NCBI GenBank assembly: GCA_020747065.1
Contig: JAGMVK010000008.1
Location: 2,046,001-2,110,000 of the forward strand
Source of the DNA: Cadophora sp. MPI-SDFR-AT-0126
Taxonomy: Eukaryota; Ascomycota; Leotiomycetes; Helotiales; Ploettnerulaceae
Length of the DNA: 64,000 nucleotides
Direction of reading: 5' to 3'
The notes under the pieces were generated by a model, which ran no database searches, was not told the origin of the DNA, and saw only the letters and a program-made list of their open reading frames with translations. A program made the translations under genes and the position numbers. Position 1 is the first letter of the stretch, and every line of letters begins with the position of its first letter. Positions 53,779-64,000 of this stretch are shown here, one piece after another.

Positions 53779-55482
53779 CTAGCTCTCTCTCACAGCCTCC
53801 AATCCACCTGGCCCCTCACTCCCATGCACACCACCATCTCTACTGGCTCGTCTCGTTCTCATCCTCCCCTCAGCTTTCTCCCTAAACCCCTCTCTCAACC
53901 CTTGACTCCGAGCATCCAGCCCACTTCCTCTCCACTCACCCAGCCCCTTCTCTCTCACAGCGCGCATCCTCTCCTCTTCTGCCTGATCATGCGTCACATG
54001 CGCGATCCTCTCATTGACGGTGCCTCGCAACGCTTCGCCTGCACCATGCAGTCCTTTTAATGTTGCAGTGAAACTTTGCTTTTTCCCAACAGGTCGTTGC
54101 TGTGCGTTTCCTTGACCACCGGTAACGGTGGTTGTGGACCCTAGTGGTGCGGTTCCTGATGGATGGCCCGTCGCTCCGGGCGCAGTAGAGGGTGATGTTC
54201 CTACATCAGAGATTCCCGGCCGAGAAAAGTTTGGTGTTTTAGGTCGACCAGAAGGATCAGCTGCAGCTGTCGTAGGGCTCATAGGACTAAAGGGCTCATT
54301 CGTCTCTCTGTTCATGACCGGTTGACTGCCATAGTACGCCCCAGTTGCTTGGTTCGGTATCTGCCCCTGGTTCTGTGTCTGGTGCATGGTACTTCCACCT
54401 GCACCATTACCATATCCATTGCCAGGGATTTGGGGTGGAGGATGACTTGGGCTCTGATTTGGATGCACAGGACTGACATTCAATGGTGCCACAATCCCAT
54501 CGCGCGAGCGCCTCCTATCGGACCGTTCAGGCATAATAGGCGACGCAGGTCCTTCAGGTACCAATGACGGACTGTTGCCTTGCTGGGTCGTGGGCGAATG
54601 TCTGAACTCAGATCGTGGAGGAATGGGTCTCCCACCAGTGGTAGTAGGCGACAAAGGTACTGCAGGGAGTTCAGCATCTAGGCGAGGATTGCTCCCACTC
54701 CCGTGAGTCTGCAAAACTGGTCGTTGAGGCGGCGGTCCATTTGGTGCAGCATACTGAGACTGCTGTGCTCCTGGCTGTTTGGGCGTAGGTTTGCGCGCTG
54801 GAGCCTGAAAGAACGAATTTGGGTTCGATGTGCCTGGGGTCGGAGCAGTTTGCTGAATTGTAGGGTTTGGCCTGCCCTGAGTTTGGGCAGTAGGCATCTT
54901 GTTTGGCGTATTATCTGTTCGGATGGGATTGCTTGAGCTCGAAGCCGGGTTTGTAGTTTGGTGAATTGGCTGTGAGAGACCTGGTTTTATGCCAGCGTTC
55001 GCAGGGAGATTTTGATCAATTTTGGTCTCGGAGACTTCTGGAGGAGGGTCTGTTGATGGATTGTATGGGTGAGAATAGGTTTGCGTTGTCCCATCTGATG
55101 AGACGGTCGTCGTTGCTGCGTTACATTGTCAGCAATTATTCAACTTGCGCCATCAATCGACGATGTAATTTTACTTACTAGTCGTGGTGGTAGTCGTTGT
55201 TGTGATCGTTGTTCCTGGCGGCTGCTGTAGTCGTTGGGTAGGAAGTTGGCTTGCTTTGGAATCTGCCGTGGAAACATTGCTGCTCGAATAGTATGTCGAA
55301 TCATTGTAACTGTTATTCTGGGAATTATTCATGTGCTGAGGAAGTGGAGTCGCAAGACCATCCGAGGATGCTGATGCTGATGATGCGGGATTCGTATTGT
55401 TGTTGTTGTTATTCGCGTGCGACTGGGCCGGTGGATTCAAGAGATCCGGCTTCGTCTTGTCCTTATGTTTGAAAAGTCCCAT
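53779..55482 (-). CDS. Pro/Ser/Thr-rich fungal protein with HGAGEALRGT motif
   Basis: Exons 55482..55179 and 55115..53779 encode 546 aa. The N-terminus MGLFKHKDKTKPD begins Gly-2, a possible N-myristoylation site, and is basic. Most of the protein is disordered: Asn runs, a Thr run at the splice junction, and many Pro-rich segments. The only ordered-looking part is near the end: KKQSFTATLKGLHGAGEALRGTVNERIAHVTHDQAEEERM, with HGAGEALRGT recalling a motif found in many filamentous-fungal proteins of unknown role. The tail is Arg/Glu-rich. No enzymatic motif is seen; a scaffold or membrane-associated adaptor is conceivable. Confidence 0.8.
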
Positions 55483-56035
55483 TTTGAATGTAGTAGTTTA
55501 AAGCAATAGATAGAATTATTGCAATGGGGAAGTGTGAGGGGCAAAGACAGAGGTATATTTGAAGAAAGTATGACATCTGTGCATGGAAGGGGATGTGGCT
55601 GGTGAAGCTGTTAGTGATGTAATGTGGCGCATGGAGCTCAGAAACAAGGAAGTGATGCATGATGGAAGCGAGATCTCCAGAGAGAACCCTGCCAAGCGTG
55701 TGGCTGATCTCGGTTGTTCGGAAAGGGGTCTGAATAGTGGGGTAATGAAAGTAAATAAAAGACAAATTGCTGGGATTGGATGATAATTTGGAGAAGGAAG
55801 GTGACCAATCACTATTCCATATAAACAACAGTATTATTATAGAATCTCTGATCCACCAGTACCCTATCGAACTGCCAACCCAAACATTAATATACCATTC
55901 TTAGTGATCCCGCGTGTGGCAGTCTTACTGAGTAGCACCATCCACCACAATGAAATCTATTCAAAGCTTTCCTACGCCCAAGCTGCAAAAATACATGCCT
56001 TTACTTCTGCATTGGCCCCGCCTCTTAACTCCAAG
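55483..56035. other. intergenic, promoter region
   Basis: This is 553 bp carrying the promoter of the Pro-rich gene; no other feature seen. Confidence 0.4.
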
Positions 56036-57235
56036 TCAGTTCCGCTCGTCCTCTGTAGCGGTTTCAACAGTCGCATTTCGAGAACGTTGAGACACCGAGT
56101 TCTTCAGCGGATCGGTGCTGGCAGCGATCCTAGGTCTGAATGGGCCCGGGCGTACAACGGGATGCTTGTCTGTGACCGAAGAATTTGTTAAGTTAGACAA
56201 ATGGCACGGAATATAGGGATCGAAGCCATCGCTACGCCAGTGAGGATGAGGTTGTTGAATGCCCGAATCGGCCATATTTGCGGAATAGAAAGAGGGATGA
56301 TGTGGCAATTGAGGCTGTGTCTGTCCTAACTTAGTATGCATTGGTCCTAGTTGAGTGTGAACAGGTCTGAAAGGAGCAGTAGCCTGGCCTGATGGTCCCA
56401 CGATCCTTGGAACCTGAGACAAGGCATCTGGAACCATGGGTCTTGGTGGCGATTGTGCAGCTGGAGGTCCAAAAAAGGTGAACATTTGAGTTCCGATGCC
56501 TCCTGAGACTTGAGGGACAAGACCCTCAAGCGGGTCTCTGTTCCGATCGTGTGATTTGATCTGATCGAGACCCTTCGTTATGGACGACATGCGTTGAGTA
56601 AACGTCTGGACTCCTTGATCCGATCCTCTTTGAAGCACTAAATCAGTTGCTTCTCTTGGTACTGGAGCCATGTATTGATTATGCTTCGGAACCTGGAGGT
56701 TTGGCTCTGGCGGATTGTGGTGATTCATCCGTCTCTCTCTTCCACCTACAGTCTTCGCTTCGATAAATTGAGGAGGCACCGAGCGCTGAAGATTCATTTC
56801 TCGGGTAGGGTCCCCAGTCCCTACACCTGAGTACGATACAGGTTGGTTTGATCTTCGTTCCCGCGGGTCCTTTTCTTGCCCAATAGGCCTCACCACTCCA
56901 AGTCCGTATTTTCTCTGGAGATCTTCGACTCTCGCATCTTCCTTAGAACCTTCCGCAACAGCAGTCTTCGAAACAGTGGTAGAATGTTGGAATGCTTGAT
57001 TCAAGGAACCCTCAATAATTCTAGACGGCTTTACTGAGGTCGTTTTGGGTTCTCTGGTTGGAATGTTTGCTGGGAATAGTGCTTGTGGTGCTAATTCCTT
57101 CCTTGCTGGCTTAGGTGGAGGAATGTTGTGCTCTGGATCAATCTTGGTGAAACCCTCATCATCGGAGGTATTCAGCTCATCATCAGATGATTCTTCTAGG
57201 ATGAGGCTCCAGGAGTTGGAGTCGCTGTCGGACAT
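56036..57235 (-). CDS. acidic/disordered protein of unknown function (399 aa)
   Basis: Single coding exon from the ATG at 57235 (MSDSDSNSWSLILEESSDDE). The frame extends upstream to a GTG, but that GTGAGT looks like an intron donor and a CTAAC...CCCACAG branch/acceptor ends just before the chosen ATG, so a 5' UTR intron (about 57337-57251) is the simplest reading. The N-terminus resembles the acidic, phosphorylatable head of selective-autophagy and nuclear adaptor proteins (SWSLILEESSDDE). A short helix (KEDARVEDLQRKYGLGVV) follows and the rest is Pro/Gln/His-rich. No domain is recognised. Confidence 0.7.
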   Translation of the reverse strand: MSDSDSNSWSLILEESSDDELNTSDDEGFTKIDPEHNIPPPKPARKELAPQALFPANIPTREPKTTSVKPSRIIEGSLNQAFQHSTTVSKTAVAEGSKEDARVEDLQRKYGLGVVRPIGQEKDPRERRSNQPVSYSGVGTGDPTREMNLQRSVPPQFIEAKTVGGRERRMNHHNPPEPNLQVPKHNQYMAPVPREATDLVLQRGSDQGVQTFTQRMSSITKGLDQIKSHDRNRDPLEGLVPQVSGGIGTQMFTFFGPPAAQSPPRPMVPDALSQVPRIVGPSGQATAPFRPVHTQLGPMHTKLGQTQPQLPHHPSFYSANMADSGIQQPHPHWRSDGFDPYIPCHLSNLTNSSVTDKHPVVRPGPFRPRIAASTDPLKNSVSQRSRNATVETATEDERN

Positions 57236-58387
57236 TGCGGTGTTCGTGGTCTGTGGGAAGGACACAGTTAGACCAAGACTCATGTCTGCACGTGTAGCTT
57301 GAGATGCGAATGTTATGCTCACAGGGCTGGAACTCACCAGGAAGTTTCATGCGTAGGCATAGATATTATGGGTGTAGGAGGATCTTCGCACGAGATTCTT
57401 GATCATTGTAGCTTCTTCGGACTTTGGAACAAGGATACAAACGCAAAGTTCATGAAATGGAGTGTGTGCGTATTATGTCATGGCTCTACCACGTTTAAGA
57501 AAGTCTGGCTGAAGTTATTCAGCGGTGGGTTTCGTCCGAAGCTAAGTGGGCCAGGTGCTTGGACGCTAAAATTTCGCTCCCGCTGTCAACAAAACGGGCA
57601 TCAGCCAGGGATTTACCTTTGCTAAGCTCACCATTACAGACTTCGGGATCTATCTACGGCGATGCTTATTATTGTCAGTGACCCAATCAACCAGTTGTTT
57701 TGGAGATCGCTCAGTATGGCTCTGATGGTATCATCTTCGAGGGAAGTCATTCGTAGCATGCGATTTATCTTGTGTTTGTCAACAAACAAGCAAAGGGTTT
57801 AAGACGAACCCACCTTGTATTGCAGAGCGCAGCAATCAAATTCGTTCCCGGCCACATCATTTCTCGACGTGAAAACAATATTTTAATCTGTGTGGAATAT
57901 TTGCTGCTGTTACAGTGGAACTCACGTCGACTCTGTCATGGGGAAGAGCTTTTACCCCGATGAACACAACAATGCCTTCTGTGATGGCAACTCCATCTTA
58001 CACTATGACTGATTCCCACATTAAAAGTGTAAAAAGTTGAATGAAGTGAAAGCGAGTGTAAGAGAATAAAAGAGAGGGCGAACTGCAAAGAGTGGAAATG
58101 GAGAAGCGGCGATTCTAGTGCATCGAATTCTGTTTAGCGTACCATAGAGACTATGGTCCAGACTCAACGAAATATCCGCCTCAACCATTTGGTTGATGAT
58201 GTCATGGCAAAAAATGAAGACATCTGTCTTCTATTTCGGAGCTTTCCAGGTCCCTTCACAGCGTTGTCCGACGATGGTAGTCAGTGATGGACTGTCCTAG
58301 ATTTGTAATTAATGTTGACCATGTAGAGCAACCTCAATAAATGCCTATATTTTGGAACATCAAAGCTCGAACTACCGTGCTTCAAAA
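57236..58387. other. intergenic, including probable 5' UTR intron
   Basis: The left end holds the promoter and likely 5' UTR intron of the 56036-57235 gene. The remainder has no convincing coding sequence. Confidence 0.4.
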
Positions 58388-59287
58388 TCACCAGAAGAGA
58401 CAACCTTTACATGGCATAAATATTTGCAGCTCGAGATGATACCTTCTAGACATGTTCGGGCACCTCTCTCTCTCTGCCAGAAAACACTCAATCCACTTTT
58501 CCACTCTCATTTTCGCTCCTTCAACATCATCGCGCCTCAACTCCCTCCTCACAACGCTCACAATCTTCCCAATACACCACCTTAGACCCATTTCAGAACA
58601 TTTTGTCATCGCATAAAGATACAAAACAGCGTGAATTATCATTACAACCATCAAAATTGCCATCTGATACTGCCACTTCCTTACTTTTATCAAAACAAAG
58701 AAGAGTGAAAGCTGCCATGCACAGGAAGTGCAAGAAAAGTATAACAACATGTAGAAAGCCATGTCTCGTCTTCGGTAGGAGTAGCTGCTGGTTTTTTCAG
58801 TGCCTGAAACGTGAAGTGCGATGTCTCTTTGTATGAATCGCCGGATCTCCTGATTTTCCTCGCTTGTCGCTTTCGTTTCGTCGAGATCGGTGATTACACA
58901 TTTTCCATTGGAATATAAAAACTTGTGTATGCAGGCTGGAAGACCTTGAATGCAGGATTCGATACAGTTGATGTAAGAATATACATCTCTCGCCTCGTTG
59001 GGAGATGTAAAGAACGATCGTGTACAGGTGTAGCCAGCGTTGAAACCGAAAATGTGAGGGAAATAGATGATAGGCAACATGTAATAATTAATTGTTTCAG
59101 TATGGATGAATCTTCGAAGATCAATGCCTGCCATCTCATGCTCTTCACGCGGTATGCTGACGGAGTAGAAGTGTGCGGCGGCCATCAGAGCATGGGGAAG
59201 GAGGATAGCAATGGTTTGAAATGTCCAGATCATCCAGGGTGGCAGTTGTTGCCAGGAATGAGATCGCTTGAAGCAAGCTGGATCCAT
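58388..59287 (-). CDS. polytopic membrane protein of unknown function (299 aa)
   Basis: Single exon. Hydrophobic segments: WMIWTFQTIAILLPHALMAAA near residue 20, a weaker one around MLPIIYFPHIFGFNAGY, MAFYMLLYFSCTSCAWQLSLF near 180, and MAILMVVMIIHAVLYLYAM near 215, so three or four membrane helices. The second loop has several cysteines (CTRSF, NCIESC, ACIHKF), and the third segment is Cys-rich as well. The C-terminus is charged (VRRELRRDDVEGAKMRVEKW). The family is not recognised; it may be lineage-specific. An intron near the 3' end altering the last 20 residues cannot be excluded. Confidence 0.6.
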   Translation of the reverse strand: MDPACFKRSHSWQQLPPWMIWTFQTIAILLPHALMAAAHFYSVSIPREEHEMAGIDLRRFIHTETINYYMLPIIYFPHIFGFNAGYTCTRSFFTSPNEARDVYSYINCIESCIQGLPACIHKFLYSNGKCVITDLDETKATSEENQEIRRFIQRDIALHVSGTEKTSSYSYRRRDMAFYMLLYFSCTSCAWQLSLFFVLIKVRKWQYQMAILMVVMIIHAVLYLYAMTKCSEMGLRWCIGKIVSVVRRELRRDDVEGAKMRVEKWIECFLAERERCPNMSRRYHLELQIFMPCKGCLFW

Positions 59288-60637
59288 GATAAAGGGTCCG
59301 ATGATATGTACTTTACAATTCGAGGACTCTCAATATTAAAGGATAATGAGTTCCGATGATGGAGAGGCTCGTCTAGGCCAGTCGTGGCATGACGCAACTA
59401 GCTTTGAACATTTGATCCAACCTTGACGCTAAGATTGTTGAAAATGTATTCCAAACACTCTACAAGTAATTGAAACAAGTATACTTCCTGTGAACAAAGT
59501 AGCGATGCCATCGTTCCCATACAGAGTGCAATAACTTTGAAAGCAATAAGCTGACGCACTGAAGTTATGGGCCAGAGATTACTTCTACGAGTGAACCAAG
59601 ACGCCCACCATGAAGTAAATACATTCCAATATCCTTTCGAACTTGAAGCCTAGCGGCTCAGAGGTACCTCTGCAATATGCCGCCGTGTATCCCTTTACGT
59701 CTCATAAGGTCTCACTCTTACCCCTCCAAACCTCACCAAAACGACTACCATCCTCTCCCCACTCACCTCCACCTCCTTACACAGAACCACCATCAACACC
59801 TGAGAACCCCCCTCAGAAGCAGCAGCGCGAATCTCCACACCCATACCTCTCCCTCGCCCTCACTCACCTCCTCCTTCACAAATCTCCGCGTTCGGACCAA
59901 GCCCAGGGAAACTACGAGTTAGTTAAAACCACACCCATACTCCCTTCCTTCTCAGCAAGTAGAATGGTAAACTGGTCATAGTCGTCGTATGCTTAACAAC
60001 TGCTCTAGACGGCCAGTTCCGGGATCGTGAGAGACCGACATCTGATTTGAGGATGGCGTTCTCCTGCCTCCACTGAGAACATCTAAGACGCGCGGGTTTG
60101 GGGAGCGGCGAAGGAGAGGTTGTTTTCACGGATTGTGGTTAGGGCGACCATTTTTTGAAGTAAAGAGGAGAGAAGGGTTGATCGTTGAGCTGGAGAGTAT
60201 CTCTGGAAGAGATTGAGAAACCTATACCTGGTAGTAGAACACATTTTGCACAGTCCCTCAAATTAATGTATATCTCAGCCACAGTTTTAATCCCCTAATT
60301 CACAATGGTGATGCACGAAGTGCATATGTAGGGATCAATCAAGGTGCTTTAGCGAGGAGAATTAAGGAGACTGACAGCGACCCCGCAATTTGGCGATGTG
60401 TTCCTGCTCAAGTAAACAACAGTCAGTGTCTCTAGCTCATTCTCGACCGTATAGACGGAACCACGAGTTTCGCCAATGTGATGAATCTCAACATCTGAAT
60501 CAGAGTTTAGAACCATGCTTTTTGAATTTTCCTAGAATAACGATACAAGAACTCCAATCCAACGCCAATTTCCAACTGCACCCCATTTTTGTGTTGTGAG
60601 TAAGAAGAAGAAAAAAGCAAAGAACTTTTAACCCCAT
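59288..60637. other. intergenic, no supported gene
   Basis: A Pro-rich plus-strand frame (59643-59981) and smaller frames occur, but splice signals and composition do not support them strongly. The space separates the promoter of the gene at 58388 from the 3' end of the gene at 60638. Confidence 0.4.
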
Positions 60638-63410
60638 CTAATCATAAGCCCGACTGATCTCATCCTCGAACTCCTTATCAGTCAATTTATTCTCCTTGAT
60701 CCGGTGTTCGCTCCGTTCCTTTGACCATTCAGCCCAAAAACTATTTTTTGCTGGTGGAGGCATTTGTCTGCTTGACCAATCCTCTGTATATGGCACACCA
60801 GCGTCCAAGACGCTCGATGGCCAACGCGGATTGATGTTAAGATCGGTGCTGAGGGCTTCGGCGACTCGTTGTTTAGCACTGAGAAAGTCAGTACGATACT
60901 TCTTTGGGCTGAACACTGTTGGTGGAGATAGGGTATACGAACAGTTGACCAGCGTACGAGTATTGATATGCATCTTCTGGAGTTCTGTACTTTGTTTGAG
61001 TTTGTGCAGGCTGAGGCTTGATTTTGGTGATTCTCTGATTTGTGAAAAGTTGCTCGATATCCGGTGGCGGTGGGTAGAAGGGCTCACCCGGGCGCTGTGC
61101 AGTTGAGATAGATTTGGTGATGCTGATCGTGGGGTCGTTTAACCATTTATTGAGTCTACAGCTCATCATCAGCATCAAACAAAGCTTCAATATCATGACT
61201 GAGATCACTTACCTCTCGTGGGGATCAATTTGATTAAGCTTGGAAGGGCGGTGGAGTGGATTTCTATTTGGACTAGATCTGTCAAGAGCAACCTGAGAAC
61301 GAACGGGGCTTTGCATTGCATTCATTGAGGTGACTCTGCTGCAAATGGTAGCAATTTTCCTTCACATTATCAAGGGGAGTACTTACGATCCACCAACCTG
61401 TTTTCCAGGAACATTCCGGCCATCTCGTTGCTGAGTTCCTCCCTGGTGGTGCATTTGGTTACCTTTCGTTTGGTTGGACTTTTCGCGACTCTGGTCGGGA
61501 ATGTGTGCCGGTCTGCGATTATGCTGGTCAATGGCCGGGGTACGAAGCGTTGGCACGAGGATGCTCTTACTGCTGCCGTTATCCTGACCATTGACTGTTT
61601 GAACTCGGACATTCGATACCGGAGTTACAGGTCTAGCTGGGCTTGAAATTAGGCAAGAGGCATGCATGATGGTTGTTCTTGCCTGCTTCGAAGGTCCAGG
61701 GCTAGGCGCCATGCTACGGTCCTGTCTTCGAGTGTTCAAGTCGGTTGCATTCTGCGTCGGTGTATTTTGCGTTCTGGTCGGTGTACCTGTACGTTGATGT
61801 GAGCTTCCAGAGATTGGTGACCTAACGATGCGCGAATCTGGCGTTTGGCGAGATGCTGGTTGAGCAAGATCGACCCCAGATTGTGGAGGCACCACAAGAC
61901 AAGGAATTAGTACCTTCGAGCGTCTGGCATCGAGACGACTTTGAATTTTTCCTTTCTCAGGCTTCGTATTCCAGATTGGATCAATGATCACGTCCTGAAG
62001 AGAAGGAAACATTTCATCATCAGACTCCGAGTCGGAGTCTTCCATGACGGCCTCTTCTTGTCTTCTTCTTTCGTCTTCATCTTCTGCTATCTCTAATAGA
62101 ATGCGGTCATGTGGTAGGCCAATATCTTTGGCGGACAGATTCAGCACCCCCTCTTTTTCTCCGCTTGTAGATGCAGATTCGTTCTCTTCCATGAGATCAG
62201 TGACCAGCTCTCTGGAATTGGAGGTGTCTTTGTCTATCATACGGAGCTTTCCACGACGAATACAAGACTTCCTGTCTGGATTGATCGGCGTGAGAGCCAA
62301 TCCACTGCCTTTGACGAGCTCCATGGTATATGGTAGCTTCGCATCCACTTCTCTTTCCAATAGAGCATCGTGAGACACTTTCAGGAACCGCAGCAAAGCA
62401 TACAGAACCTTACCAACTTCCTTTGCCCAGTCCCTATCAGTCACTGAGTTCTCCCAAGCTTTCTCGGCGACGAGGCAATAGCGCATAGCCCAAAAGTGAA
62501 GGAACTCTCTGAACTCTCTGTTTTCATCAAAGAAGTACTCGACATCGAATCTTCTGAGAATCATCTTGGCCGCTTTGTCAATGTTGACGCAAAGTTCCCT
62601 AAGTACCGCCCAACGAAAGAATCCTTGCTTCAAACCCTCGCGCATATTCTCCATCTGTTGTGTGTTGCGCATTTCCTCAAGCTTAACTTCTTTCAGCAGG
62701 ATTTCGAAGAAGAAGAGTTTGTCTGTGTATTCTGATCTCTTCTTGAGGGCCTCATCGAGAAGGCGTTGTTGTATAACCTTAGGTGATATGGGCGAAATCG
62801 CAATCGGCTCATGGCAGAGCTGCGTGTGGTTTAGAGGGTCATTGTAGAATGTGAATAATGCCCCTCGGCGGAAGTAGAAGTTGTAAAGTTGCGGGGTTTT
62901 CTTTCGTTGTCTGCGCTTCTTCATCTCGAGATCGTAGCGGGCTTCGAGTTCATGAGTGAGAAGGCCGTCGTAATACATATCCAACCAGACTTCGAAAGTC
63001 TTATAGAGCTTTTCCAATTTTGCCTCAATGATGATCTGCGACGTTCCATTTGGATCCCTGTACATTTCCTCGACCGCCTTGCAGTCCTCCTCGAATCTTT
63101 GAACCATCTTTGTAGGGGTTGGGTAAGCTAAGGCTTCGGGACCGAATGTCTTCTCCATAAGCTGGATCCTGTCGTACATCGTGCGCCTGTACCTTTTCTT
63201 GAGCTTCTCGATTGATTCGTAGGGGTAGGGAGAGCGTGGGGGGAGGTCGTTGTATCGGAATTGGGTCTTCTTGGGCTTGAGAGCTCGATCGAGCATGATA
63301 TTGGCGGCTAATTGGGCGTTGAGATTGATGCTGAACTCGTCGCGCACCCAACATATAGGTTGAGCGTTGTCTTCGTCGCCTGACGAGGCGATGTCGAGCT
63401 CCATGGCCAT
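60638..63410 (-). CDS. 867-aa four-exon protein of unknown function
   Basis: Exons 63410..61387, 61338..61213, 61155..60943 and 60878..60638; every junction restores frame with GT-AG introns of 49-64 nt. The start MAMELDIASSGDEDNAQ is the first in-frame ATG. Residues about 30-400 are rich in charged and aromatic residues and look helical (YESIEKLKKRYRRTMYDR, IIIEAKLEKLYKTFEVWLDM, LFFFEILLKEVKLEEMRN, EFREFLHFWAMRYCLVAEKA). A disordered Ser/Thr/Gln-rich middle contains acidic SDSESDDEM. The last 160 residues are ordered again (RLNKWLNDPTISITKS, YCTEDWSSRQ-like region, AEWSKERSEHRIKENKL). No named domain is recognised. Bases 61383 and on would stop early without the second exon. Confidence 0.75.
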
Positions 63411-64000
63411 GTCGTTCGCAGCCAATTGAGGAATGATGGAAGCAAATGAGGGCAAAGAGAAGGGCAGTTGGAGTGGTTTTGCTTGTTAGTAACAATGTTT
63501 GGAATAATGTTATGCGTAAGATGTTTGGGGTGCTGGTGAGCGACTGTGAGCGAGCGTTGTTGGAGGAGTCGGCAGTGAGGGAGCTGCTTCTTATGAGGGC
63601 GCGGCGACCAACCATGCGGCTGCGTTCTGTTGCCGACTGACTGAGCTCACATAGTAGCACCACCTAAAAGGGTGAAGTCGACTCCTCGACCGACCTTACC
63701 AAACTCTCATTGGTTTTGAGCCGCCATGCTTCGAGTGAAATAGACGGTCAATTTAGTTTCTGGTACAGTCCCGGTAGCTACGTTGGAAGTGATTAAAACT
63801 CTTAGGATCCTACCTCTGAATGAATTAAGAAGACTTGACATAGGTGCAAGAAGTACTTTAATAGCATTGAGATTCAGTTCAATATGCTCCGCGCTGAGTC
63901 TCCTATTCAGGAGGAAGCCTCCCATCTACAAGAATAACGAAATGCGAATCAATGGCGCCGAATGAGTCTGCTCCCATTCAGCCTACCATGGTTCGGTCGA
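63411..64000. other. promoter of the 867-aa protein gene and window end
   Basis: This contains the 5' UTR and promoter of the minus-strand gene. No coding sequence is supported up to the end of the window. Confidence 0.4.

Noticed and set aside
59643..59981. 112-codon Pro-rich frame on the plus strand
   Set aside because: Composition driven by CT-rich DNA, no domain, no convincing splice partners.
1..64000. Search for CRISPR arrays, tRNA/rRNA genes, intact transposons and viral genes
   Set aside because: No regularly spaced repeats, no convincing tRNA fold or rRNA block, and no transposase, reverse transcriptase or capsid-like frame were seen by eye.

Overview
The window looks like nuclear DNA of a filamentous ascomycete (Pezizomycotina). 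The intron-rich genes have short introns (about 45-60 nt, GTRNGT donors, YAG acceptors, often a CTAAC/CTGAC branch box). Housekeeping genes are eukaryotic, and accessory genes such as a pectate lyase, a mucin-like membrane protein and a Zn-cluster-less fungal transcription factor are typical of saprotrophic or plant-associated fungi. Leotiomycetes (Helotiales) would fit the style, but that is an inference, not something I could test. No rRNA, tRNA, CRISPR, intact transposon or virus was recognised.

Layout. Positions 1-556 hold the C-terminus of an unknown membrane protein. From 1.5 to 18.5 kb is a housekeeping block: TIM44 (minus) head-to-head with mitoribosomal uS11m (plus), a PPPDE/DeSI-type isopeptidase (minus) head-to-head with the OLA1 ATPase (plus), a 4.5 kb stretch with no convincing gene, the TPR co-chaperone SGT2 (minus) and a 15-exon HMT1-type vacuolar ABC transporter (minus). 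From 18.5 to 22.4 kb I see no gene. A 1,463-aa low-complexity RGG/Met-rich protein occupies 22.4-26.8 kb.

From 27 to 38.9 kb the sequence is gene-poor. It contains a small secreted-protein candidate, a multi-exon membrane-protein gene that may be decayed, a proteinase-inhibitor-I78 gene and a mucin-like single-pass surface protein.

The most distinctive region is 38.9-49.0 kb. It holds a beta-class (bacterial-type) GST, an AHL-lactonase-like metallo-beta-lactamase, a zinc alcohol dehydrogenase, a Fungal_trans_2-type regulator, a serine-beta-lactamase-fold esterase/transferase and a secreted PL1 pectate lyase. Two ring-opening hydrolase folds, a conjugating enzyme, an oxidoreductase and a regulator side by side suggest a small detoxification/catabolic cluster for a lactone- or lactam-type compound. 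A 9-mer, GAGTGCCAC, occurs as an inverted pair in front of the regulator and once upstream of the beta-lactamase-like gene.

From 50.2 to 63.4 kb there are mostly fungal-specific proteins of unknown function: a one-TM protein, a small basic protein, a Pro/Ser/Thr-rich protein with a conserved HGAGEALRGT motif, a disordered protein, a four-TM protein and an 867-aa four-exon protein. Exon boundaries were inferred by eye from splice signals and frame continuity. Coordinates given as start..end span the whole gene including introns; exons are listed in the evidence.
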